Part shown: positions 1 through 6,130 of the stretch, in pieces
How the letters are laid out: the number at the start of each line of letters is the position of its first letter
Numbering within the stretch: the first letter of the stretch is position 1
NCBI GenBank assembly: GCA_002502625.1
Contig: DAPV01000036.1
Coordinates: 1 to 6,130, forward strand
Direction of reading: 5' to 3'
Source of the DNA: Euryarchaeota archaeon UBA125
Lineage (GTDB): Archaea; Thermoplasmatota; Poseidoniia; Poseidoniales; Thalassarchaeaceae
DNA length: 6,130 bases
The notes under the pieces: generated by a model
What the model saw: the letters and a program-made list of their open reading frames with translations, nothing else
Told to the model about the DNA's origin: nothing
Database searches by the model: none
Made by a program: the position numbers and the translations under genes

Positions 1-555
1 GGTTTCAGGACGAAGAAATGCTTGCCTACCTTCTCCTACGGGCCCTACGTTAGTAGAAAACATTAGATTCATCGGAGTAGCTTTATCCCAAACAGGTTTA
101 GAACAGGATGGACATGGAATTTCGTTAGTAGAAATCGCAATATCCAATTCGTTAGCAGACATTGAGTCTGGATTTGGGATTACATCTTCAAGCAGATGAT
201 CAGCTCTACATACAGCATTACATGTTTTACATTGTACTGCATAATCGTTGAAAGCACCAACATGTCCACTTGATTCAAGTACAACTCTGGGGGTTATTGT
301 CGGAGAATCTATCTCTACGATATTTCCTAATGTCAACCAATAATCTAACCATTTTTCTTTGACTAAACGTAAGATTCTTGCTCCAACTGGTCCATAGTCA
401 AAGAGTCCAGCTACGCCACCGTATATTTCGAAAGCGGGATAAACTACGCCACGCTTTTTGAGTGAAGCCATTAGGGTACGTACCCGCTCTTCATCAACAC
501 TCATGTTGTTGTCTCTATACCGATGCTTCTCAAGTGTTACTGAATTATTGGACAT
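1..555 (-). CDS. glyS: Glycyl-tRNA synthetase, archaeal/eukaryotic-type class II (5' part, truncated by window edge)
   Basis: This enzyme charges tRNA-Gly with glycine in the cytoplasm, using ATP. The first 185 codons are present and the frame is open to position 1. Visible landmarks are FEIYGG (residues 42-47), AGLFDYGPVGA (49-59), the motif 1 region with IDSPTITP (82-89) and SSGHV (95-99), two Cys pairs (CKTC 109-112 and CPSC 148-151) that look like a zinc knuckle, NLMFSTNVGP (163-172), and the start of motif 2, FLRPET (180-185). This is the homodimeric type of archaea, eukaryotes and some bacteria, not the bacterial alpha2beta2 form. The start is uncertain. ATG 555 has no Shine-Dalgarno sequence, but an upstream TATA-like stretch would suit a leaderless or very short-leader transcript. 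ATG 504 (Met18) would put FEIYGG nearer its usual distance from the N-terminus. The gene is divergent from lhr. Identity is seen from motifs; the archaeal assignment is inferred from overall resemblance. Confidence 0.96.
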   Translation of the reverse strand, partial: MSNNSVTLEKHRYRDNNMSVDEERVRTLMASLKKRGVVYPAFEIYGGVAGLFDYGPVGARILRLVKEKWLDYWLTLGNIVEIDSPTITPRVVLESSGHVGAFNDYAVQCKTCNAVCRADHLLEDVIPNPDSMSANELDIAISTNEIPCPSCSKPVWDKATPMNLMFSTNVGPVGEGRQAFLRPET

Positions 556-564
556 AAATTGTCA

Positions 565-587
565 ATTATCATATTGTTTATGATAAT
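565..587. promoter_or_regulatory. Perfect 9-bp inverted repeat, candidate operator between divergent genes
   Basis: The left arm ATTATCATA (565-573) and the right arm TATGATAAT (579-587) are exact reverse complements around a 5-nt spacer, TTGTT. The centre is 21 bp upstream of the glyS start at 555, and the right arm overlaps TATA-like sequence. Symmetry of this size is typical of a dimeric regulator site, and binding here would cover the glyS promoter. Because the arms are AT-rich, the symmetry could be partly chance or simply two back-to-back TATA-like elements. The repeat is directly seen; its role is inferred. Confidence 0.45.
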
Positions 588-644
588 ATATGATCTATTC
601 AAAGAATTAGTAAATTTTCATAGAGTAATGCATATGGTTATATC
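577..644. promoter_or_regulatory. AT-rich divergent promoter region with TATA-like elements
   Basis: The stretch around 581-593 (read on the minus strand as CATATATTATCA) is TATA-like. Its centre is about 32 nt upstream of the glyS ATG at 555, roughly where an archaeal TATA box would sit for a leaderless or very short-leader transcript. On the plus strand, the same stretch or GGTTATATC (637-645) could serve lhr. The second would place transcription start near 666, leaving a short leader that still contains the Shine-Dalgarno sequence at 673-680. No clear BRE element was identified. Placement rests on spacing alone. Confidence 0.3.
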
Positions 645-672
645 TTGGACCGTACCGACTGTAGTCACTGGT

Positions 673-680
673 AAGGAGGA
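673..680 (+). promoter_or_regulatory. Shine-Dalgarno sequence that sets the lhr start
   Basis: AAGGAGGA is a near-perfect Shine-Dalgarno sequence. It lies 7 nt before the GTG at 688, ideal spacing. No comparable site precedes the in-frame ATG at 559, which lies only 4 bp from the start of the opposing glyS gene. This decides the start in favour of GTG 688. Confidence 0.85.
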
Positions 681-687
681 ACTTATT

Positions 688-3600
688 GTGAATGAACCTC
701 AATACGCTAGTAAATTCGCTGAAACTGATGAATTGTTAGATTCACTTTGTCAACCAGTTCGTGATTGGTTCTTGTCAAAGTTCCCTGACTTTACTGATCC
801 ACAGAAATTAGCAATTCCTGTGCTTCAAAGTGGAGAACATCTTCTATTATGTAGTCCAACAGGAAGTGGTAAAACGCTAACCGCATTTCTTAGTATCATA
901 GATGATTTAGTTAGGAGAGCAATGACTGGTAATTTGAATAAAACTGTTCAATGTGTCTATATTTCTCCAATTAAAGCATTAGCCAATGATATTCAAAAAA
1001 ATCTTATTGAGCCATTACGGGAGATTAAAGATGGATTTCTACCAAGCGGTGCTCAAGATATTGTTGTAGGATTAAGAACAGGTGATACATCACAATCAGA
1101 ACGTCAAAAGATGTTGAAGAAACCTCCGCATATACTGATTACTACCCCTGAATCATTAGCATTAGCAATAGGTTCGTCAAGATTCCGTCCAATTTTACAA
1201 GATCTTCGATATTTGATTGTAGATGAAATGCACTCTTTAGTACCAACAAAAAGAGGTACTCATTTAGCATTGACATTGGCACATTTAGATCATTCTATTT
1301 CTAAACCAGTCCAACGAATTGGTATTTCAGCCACAATGGAACCTTTGAAAACAGTAGCTGAATTCTTAGTCTCTTCTGATTCTAATTCTAATACACCCGT
1401 AACAATTGCTCATATTTCAGGTTCAAGAAGATTGGATCTTGATATTCTACTACCTACTGATCGGTTCAATAATACGGCAATGAAAGATATCTTAGATAGG
1501 AACGTTGAGGTAATTAAAGAACTAATTAATGCTCATAATACTACTCTAGTATTCGCAAATACAAGAAGAATGACTGAGGTAATAGTTCAGAAACTGAGAG
1601 CAATACATGTCGAAGGAGTAGAAGGCCATCATGGTTCAATGGATAAGAAAATTCGATTGGACGTTGAGCAGAAGTTAAAACGAGGAGAATTGAGAGCCGT
1701 TGTTTCTTCTTCAAGCCTTGAAATGGGTATCGATATTGGTTCAGTCGACATGGTTATCCAAGTAGGGTCGCCAGGAAGCATAGCAACTGCATTACAGAGA
1801 ATTGGACGAGCTGGACATCATGTAGGCGGTGTGCCCAGAGCAAGATTGTTACCAACTGGAACTCATGACTTATTGGAATTAGTAGCATTGCAAAATTGTA
1901 TTCTTTCAGGCAAAATGGATCAATTGAGTTTTCCCGAAAAATGTCTTGATGTACTTGCTCAATATCTAATTGGGTTGGTCATTCAAGAAGACTGGGATAT
2001 AGATGATGCATTTGAACTAGTGACTATGGCATGGCCATATCGAGATTTAGATTATGATGATTTTATTGAAGTTCTTGATATGTTGCACGAAGAACGACGA
2101 GTTTGGGTAGATTGGGAAGAGAATTCCTATACTAAACGCGGATATAGTCGTATGATATATTACACTAACATTGGAACAATTTCGCCAGATAACAATTATC
2201 TTGTTTTTACTCAAGATGGCACTTTAGTAGGTCAACTATCAGGGTCATTTGTACAAAATTTACGTTCAGGAGATGTTTTCTTACTTGGTGGTCAAACGTA
2301 TAGAGTCCACGCAATTAATTCGACACGTGTAAACGTAAGTCCTGTTACTGGTCATAGGCCTACTGTACCCTCATGGACTGGAGAGTCTATGAGTAGAACT
2401 AGAGAACTTTCCGAATCTGTATTACAAGTGCTCAAACAAGTAGGTAGAATTGTAAGAATGGGAGGTGATCCTCGAACTTTATTCAATGATGTTTATGGCC
2501 TTTCAAACAAAGTTTCTGATTGTCTTGGAATTTTTCTCGAAGAACATTTTGATGAGACATTCTTAGTCCCTCATAGTGGACGAATATTAGTTGAACAATT
2601 GGAAGGTAATATCCCCACATATGTGGTAACTACCTGTCGAGGTAGAGCATTCAACATGGCATTAGGTTACCTATTCGCGGCTCTTGCTGAAGGTGATGAT
2701 ATTAATGTAAATGAACTGTCATTCGATGAGAACGGATTCTTAATTAAACTCACAAAAGAAGTGAACCTTGGAAAAGTTTCTGCACTTGTCAGTGAGGGTA
2801 AAAGTCGTACAATCCTAAGGAAATTCCTTATTGATTCACAACTATTTCAGAAGAGATTCCGAGCAGTCTCTTCTAGAAGTATGATTATTCCAAGACGAAT
2901 TGGTGCTGAAGAAGTCAGTGCCCAACAATTCCAACAGAAATCAGAAGCACTACTTCGAAAACATAGACAAATGGAATCGGGGGATTCACTATTAATTCGA
3001 GAGACAGAAAATGAAATTTATCATTCCGATTTAGATATAATTGGTCTTAATGATTTCATATCGAGAATGTCAAAAGGTGAAGTTCATATGGTTCATTCTC
3101 GAGTTAAATTACCTTCCCCTCTTGGCATGAATTTGTACATTTCATCGTTTGAAGATTTACTGACTATGCGAGCTAGAGCATTCTTGGTAAAGGATATTGA
3201 CCCTGAAATCCTACGTAGATTACTAGGCCGGAGATCTCTACAAACAGATCTTGACCCTGAGCGTATTGATAGATATTATTTCGATAAGGTTGGAACACCA
3301 GATTCTCCAGAAGGATTGCGAAGACTAATGGATATGGGTGGTGGATTAGTTGTAGGAACAGACCATCCATTATATTCTGAAAAACTTGCTGGAATCTCAT
3401 CAGAAATTATTCAATCATGGATGAATACTTTATCTGATGAAGGTCGAATATTACGTGTTAATGGTACTGGAAGTTCTCAAATTGATGGAAAATGGTTTTC
3501 AAAAAATATGGCTTATGTTCACGGAACATTAGGCGTTTTATCTACTGAAGGTGGACCAGAATTAGATAATGTTAGAAATTTGTATACAGGTAATCTCTCT

Positions 3601-5991
3601 TTCCAGGTAACAACTTCGATGAATGATTCTGGATGGAGTGATGTAGGATTAAGCGATCCGCACGAATGTCTTCGAGTCAAAATACTAGATATGTTGGGTG
3701 CTGAAGGCCCTATGACACTAGATGTTTTGTTGGAACGTCTACCATTTCCAAAAGCACAGATTGAATCGATATTGCATGAATTAGAAGTTCGAAATTTACT
3801 AGCAGTAGGATTTTACAAACAGACGAAAGAAGGAGAGTATATTCTCAGAATTGATGAATATCGAATTACAGGTGGTACTGAAAGCGTAATTGAATCTCGT
3901 CGAATTCAAAATATGTTACTCGACAAATCTTTCCATGTACGAGAAGATCCACTAGAAGTAATGCGAAATCACATCATGTTATCTAAGCAAGAAGAGATGT
4001 TATATCGGGCTAGCGATTACCGATTTGGCGACTGGTCTGATATCAAACATGATACAGATGTCTTGATGGGTAGATTATTGAATAATAGAATTGGTTATAC
4101 TCTTAAATCTGAAATCCCATTAATTCTTGGATTACGACCAGAGATGTGGAGAGGAGAAAATGAAGAGAAATTACTTACTTTTGTTCCTCAAGATCGAAAT
4201 ATTGAACGTAAGGAATTAGAGGTAGAATTTCTTCGTTCATATTCTAAAGATGATAAAGAAAAAGGTAAGCGTGAATTTAGGAATGCTGTGAATAATATTG
4301 ATCGTTTATTGTGTGTTGCTAAACAATACCAAGTTGTTCCTAATAGAAAGAGATCATTGTCTCTGTTCCATCGAATTATCGATGCATATGAACCGATGAA
4401 TTTCAAAGATGCTTTGGAGATATTTGTTAAAAGATTAGGTCCTATTCGCCTGTATACAATCAGAAATAATGTGACTCGTCCAGTTGAAGAGATTGCAGAT
4501 ACTCTAAAAGAGTTAGAAGAGGAAGGAAAAATTGTACGAATAGTTACATTACAACCTGACCCTATTGAATTCTATTCTTCACCTGTTGACTCAGATAGAT
4601 TGCAGGTAAGACCAGAAGAAGATCGCAGTCTAAGAATTCTGACTCAGTCTGATCCATATTGTAGTCGTTTCATTCAAGAGATTCGTTTTGTGCTTCGTGA
4701 TGGATGGTATCGTCCAGTGTTTAAAGGAATTGATCCTATTGGTCGAATTCTTATGTTCAAAGTAAATGATTATCTCGAAATTAAAGATGTTCAAATTCCT
4801 CATGCGTATCTAGATGAATTTGCAGTTGAGTTTGAACGATTACTCGAAAATTTCAAAGATCAATTAATCGATGTTGCTGTTCTTCATCAATTTAATGCTC
4901 TCAAAATTCCAGATTCACCCCCTGAAATTCAAGAGTTGGTTGCTAGACTTGGATTCAAACCTATGAATGACGAAAGAATGAGGTACATACGAGGTGGTGT
5001 TGTTGAGACACGATCTAATCATATCGTTCATCGTTCATTATTTCACATTCATAATTTACATCAGACATCAAGAAAAGAGAATGAAGTTTCAGCAATTAGA
5101 GAGATGGACGAAGTTCGAGACACCATCGCCTTGAGAGGAAGATGTGAAGTTATGAGAGCAGACTTAGATGCTATGGCAGCTTCTAATCAATTACATCAAG
5201 GAACGAACTTGAGAAGACACTTGGTATGGGCTACATTCGAACATTTCCAACAATTGCTTATGATTCGTAATATGCCAGCCGAAGAAGAATTGTGGGATGT
5301 AATGGATGCGTTTACTGAAAATACAGATCCAAGGGCATATATGGAACGTTTTGCATTGAAACGCTCTGAGTTCCGTAAGTTAATCCAGCCACTATTACGT
5401 TCTGGACATATGGTTCAAGATTACAGAGGCGGATTCAAGGTAGTTCCGACTAAGCCCGATTATGATGTATGGGAAGTCAAAAAGGAATATCTCAGATCTT
5501 CGATAATGCAGTATCCTGTGATATCGATGAAACAAATGGAGAGGATTGTAGGTGCATCATTCAAACCAGAAGAAATTGCTCAAGTTCTACATGAAATGGA
5601 AGAATCAAAAGAACTTGTCAAAGGTTTCCTAACAGATGACTCATTGCATATTCAGTGGGGTCAAAGAGAACTAATTGAGAAGGCCGATAAGATTGATCCA
5701 ATGCGCGATTTCGTACTTCCCCCGTCTGATCCTCTTCTACCATATTTTAGCGGCATTTTAAGAGAGAGATTTGGATTTGGTTCTGCTTACATGGTTTTCC
5801 ATCAAGAGGAACCTATTGCTGCATTCAAAGCAAATACTCGAAATGATGTGTTTGACGTTACTGATATGAATGGTGACCCTGAAAAAGAAAAGCAAGCACT
5901 TAGAGTGATGAAAGAATTTGCATGGGAACATAATATGCCCTTAGTTGGCAAAGTCATTGAACGTTTAAGGGCTAGAATTTCAAGACAATGA
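688..5991 (+). CDS. lhr: Lhr-family ATP-dependent helicase, enlarged long form (1767 aa)
   Basis: This is a superfamily 2, Ski2-like/Lhr helicase, an ATP-driven 3'-to-5' translocase on nucleic acid linked in characterised relatives to DNA repair and RNA metabolism. Residues are numbered from GTG 688. RecA domain 1 has FTDPQ (35-39), Walker A SPTGSGKT (56-63), SPIKAL (93-98), TTPESL (152-157), DEMH (179-182) and SAT (214-216). RecA domain 2 has VFANTRR (288-294), SSLEMGIDIG (342-351) and QRIGRAGH (370-377). A winged-helix segment (about 410-490), GDVFLLGG (528-535), PSWTGES (561-567) and a DEAD/H-associated domain with GRAFNMALG (652-660) complete an Lhr core. Residues about 830-1437 follow the long-Lhr C-terminal layout, with winged-helix segments at about 998-1062 and 1242-1292 and an LGF segment (1421-1423). 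About 330 further residues (1438-1767) are extra, for 1767 in all against roughly 1500-1540 in long bacterial Lhr. They include a repeat of the 1242-1402 module, and the end resembles YcaQ/AlkZ-like proteins. No frameshift or missing helicase motif is seen. The family call is firm; the substrate is not readable from sequence. Confidence 0.95.
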   Translation: MNEPQYASKFAETDELLDSLCQPVRDWFLSKFPDFTDPQKLAIPVLQSGEHLLLCSPTGSGKTLTAFLSIIDDLVRRAMTGNLNKTVQCVYISPIKALANDIQKNLIEPLREIKDGFLPSGAQDIVVGLRTGDTSQSERQKMLKKPPHILITTPESLALAIGSSRFRPILQDLRYLIVDEMHSLVPTKRGTHLALTLAHLDHSISKPVQRIGISATMEPLKTVAEFLVSSDSNSNTPVTIAHISGSRRLDLDILLPTDRFNNTAMKDILDRNVEVIKELINAHNTTLVFANTRRMTEVIVQKLRAIHVEGVEGHHGSMDKKIRLDVEQKLKRGELRAVVSSSSLEMGIDIGSVDMVIQVGSPGSIATALQRIGRAGHHVGGVPRARLLPTGTHDLLELVALQNCILSGKMDQLSFPEKCLDVLAQYLIGLVIQEDWDIDDAFELVTMAWPYRDLDYDDFIEVLDMLHEERRVWVDWEENSYTKRGYSRMIYYTNIGTISPDNNYLVFTQDGTLVGQLSGSFVQNLRSGDVFLLGGQTYRVHAINSTRVNVSPVTGHRPTVPSWTGESMSRTRELSESVLQVLKQVGRIVRMGGDPRTLFNDVYGLSNKVSDCLGIFLEEHFDETFLVPHSGRILVEQLEGNIPTYVVTTCRGRAFNMALGYLFAALAEGDDINVNELSFDENGFLIKLTKEVNLGKVSALVSEGKSRTILRKFLIDSQLFQKRFRAVSSRSMIIPRRIGAEEVSAQQFQQKSEALLRKHRQMESGDSLLIRETENEIYHSDLDIIGLNDFISRMSKGEVHMVHSRVKLPSPLGMNLYISSFEDLLTMRARAFLVKDIDPEILRRLLGRRSLQTDLDPERIDRYYFDKVGTPDSPEGLRRLMDMGGGLVVGTDHPLYSEKLAGISSEIIQSWMNTLSDEGRILRVNGTGSSQIDGKWFSKNMAYVHGTLGVLSTEGGPELDNVRNLYTGNLSFQVTTSMNDSGWSDVGLSDPHECLRVKILDMLGAEGPMTLDVLLERLPFPKAQIESILHELEVRNLLAVGFYKQTKEGEYILRIDEYRITGGTESVIESRRIQNMLLDKSFHVREDPLEVMRNHIMLSKQEEMLYRASDYRFGDWSDIKHDTDVLMGRLLNNRIGYTLKSEIPLILGLRPEMWRGENEEKLLTFVPQDRNIERKELEVEFLRSYSKDDKEKGKREFRNAVNNIDRLLCVAKQYQVVPNRKRSLSLFHRIIDAYEPMNFKDALEIFVKRLGPIRLYTIRNNVTRPVEEIADTLKELEEEGKIVRIVTLQPDPIEFYSSPVDSDRLQVRPEEDRSLRILTQSDPYCSRFIQEIRFVLRDGWYRPVFKGIDPIGRILMFKVNDYLEIKDVQIPHAYLDEFAVEFERLLENFKDQLIDVAVLHQFNALKIPDSPPEIQELVARLGFKPMNDERMRYIRGGVVETRSNHIVHRSLFHIHNLHQTSRKENEVSAIREMDEVRDTIALRGRCEVMRADLDAMAASNQLHQGTNLRRHLVWATFEHFQQLLMIRNMPAEEELWDVMDAFTENTDPRAYMERFALKRSEFRKLIQPLLRSGHMVQDYRGGFKVVPTKPDYDVWEVKKEYLRSSIMQYPVISMKQMERIVGASFKPEEIAQVLHEMEESKELVKGFLTDDSLHIQWGQRELIEKADKIDPMRDFVLPPSDPLLPYFSGILRERFGFGSAYMVFHQEEPIAAFKANTRNDVFDVTDMNGDPEKEKQALRVMKEFAWEHNMPLVGKVIERLRARISRQ
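4411..4893 (+). repeat. Protein-level repeat copy A inside lhr: winged helix plus SDP-box module
   Basis: Residues about 1242-1402 contain a helix-turn-helix with GPI followed by EEIADTLKELEEEGKIV, then SDP (1321-1323), a tyrosine and VF pair (WYRPVF), DPI and FKVN. The same order recurs in copy B at nearly constant spacing. In long Lhr proteins this position corresponds to the last winged helix and terminal domain. The similarity is at protein level and is not apparent as a DNA repeat. Confidence 0.6.
5485..5973 (+). repeat. Protein-level repeat copy B inside lhr: YcaQ-like C-terminal module
   Basis: Residues about 1600-1762 contain PVIS, then EEIAQVLHEMEESKELV, SDP (1680-1682), AYMVF, EPI and FKAN. 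Offsets from copy A are 361 (EEIA), 359 (SDP), 360 (Tyr), 359 (VF), 359 (PI) and 356 (FK and N), so only a small gap is needed between PI and FK. The segment RDFVLPPSDPLLPYF and the following RERFGFG resemble the C-terminal part of YcaQ/AlkZ-like (HTH_42) proteins, where a comparable box with a Pro-x-Asp core precedes an FGF segment. The repeat is seen; the family link is from memory of that family's pattern. Confidence 0.6.
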
Positions 5992-6008
5992 TAAATTGAG
6001 AGTGGAAA

Positions 6009-6130
6009 ATGAATCAACCCGAGCAACGTGAATCGTTGATGTTATCGACAATTCCAAACAATCAAAACAATAAAAATTTGTTAAATACACCGATTTTAAT
6101 CACAAATAATGTTGAAACTGGTATTCCAGC
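6009..6130 (+). CDS. Unidentified protein, N-terminal 40 residues (truncated by window edge)
   Basis: An open frame from ATG 6009 runs off the right edge. It starts 17 bp after the lhr stop on the same strand, so the two are probably cotranscribed. A weak Shine-Dalgarno-like TGAGAG (5997-6002) lies 6 nt before the ATG; an in-frame ATG at 6039 is an alternative. The visible protein has an Asn/Gln-rich, probably disordered N-terminus (NNQNNKN, residues 17-23), then PILITNNVETGIPA. A TGIP motif near the N-terminus is common in KaiC/RadA-like RecA-fold ATPases (usually TGIPGLD), but one short motif is too little to assign a family. Confidence 0.6.
   Translation, partial: MNQPEQRESLMLSTIPNNQNNKNLLNTPILITNNVETGIP

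Noticed and set aside
565..587. Inverted repeat as a transcription terminator
   Set aside because: It lies between two divergent starts, where no transcript needs to end; the stem is AT-only apart from one G-C pair per arm, and no T-run follows.
559..687. N-terminal extension of the helicase starting at ATG 559
   Set aside because: It has no Shine-Dalgarno sequence, covers the divergent promoter region and inverted repeat, and a strong Shine-Dalgarno sequence serves GTG 688.
1222..1233. DEMH in motif II as an abnormal Walker B
   Set aside because: The third position varies among Lhr-like helicases; the catalytic Asp-Glu and the His are intact.
3173..4406. Short minus-strand open frames inside lhr (3173-3400 and 4188-4406)
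   Set aside because: They are antisense to a conserved coding region, have no recognisable protein motifs, and are of the size expected by chance opposite a long gene.
5713..5973. Active YcaQ/AlkZ-type DNA glycosylase fused to the helicase
   Set aside because: Only the C-terminal, non-catalytic part of that family is recognisable, and no Q-x-D/Q-x-Q catalytic motif is visible.
688..5991. Defence-system or restriction-type helicase
   Set aside because: The motif set (QRIGRAGH, SSLEMGIDIG, GDVFLLGG, DEAD/H-associated domain) is that of Lhr, and no nuclease, methylase or other defence partner is in the window.
5802..6026. Minus-strand open frame overlapping the end of lhr and the start of the next gene
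   Set aside because: It overlaps conserved coding sequence and the downstream start, and its translation shows no domain or convincing start context.

Overview
The window is AT-rich by eye and almost entirely coding. It suggests an archaeon, or an archaeal scaffold from an environmental genome. The main evidence is the truncated leftward gene. It encodes a glycyl-tRNA synthetase of the archaeal/eukaryotic homodimeric class II type, with an N-terminus, zinc-knuckle-like Cys pairs and motif 2 region closely resembling archaeal enzymes. Low GC, a Shine-Dalgarno-led GTG start on the helicase and a TATA-like, apparently leaderless start on the synthetase are compatible with a euryarchaeal lineage such as Thermoplasmatota or a marine group. 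I cannot fix the lineage from the sequence.

Layout: positions 1-555 (minus strand) hold the 5' part of glyS, which runs off the left edge. Positions 556-687 are a divergent intergenic region. It contains a perfect 9-bp inverted repeat with a 5-nt spacer (565-587), TATA-like sequence and, at its right end, a strong Shine-Dalgarno sequence that sets the helicase start at GTG 688 rather than the upstream in-frame ATG at 559. Positions 688-5991 (plus strand) are one 1767-residue Lhr-family superfamily 2 helicase. A 17-bp gap then leads to the first 40 codons of another plus-strand gene, probably cotranscribed with lhr and cut by the right edge.

The helicase is the centre of interest. Residues 1 to about 780 are a complete Lhr core with every helicase motif intact. 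Residues about 830-1437 match the layout of the C-terminal domain of long bacterial Lhr proteins. A further 330 residues or so (1438-1767) lie beyond the point where canonical long Lhr proteins appear to end. That extension contains what looks like a second copy of the winged-helix plus SDP-box module already present at about 1242-1402, with matching residues at a nearly constant offset of 356-361. The last part also resembles the C-terminal region of YcaQ/AlkZ-like (HTH_42) proteins. The gene is thus an enlarged Lhr with an internally duplicated nucleic-acid-binding tail.

Functionally, the window pairs a translation enzyme with a nucleic-acid repair or RNA-processing helicase transcribed in the opposite direction. 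Only the shared promoter region links them; no defence system, mobile element, RNA gene or CRISPR array is visible.
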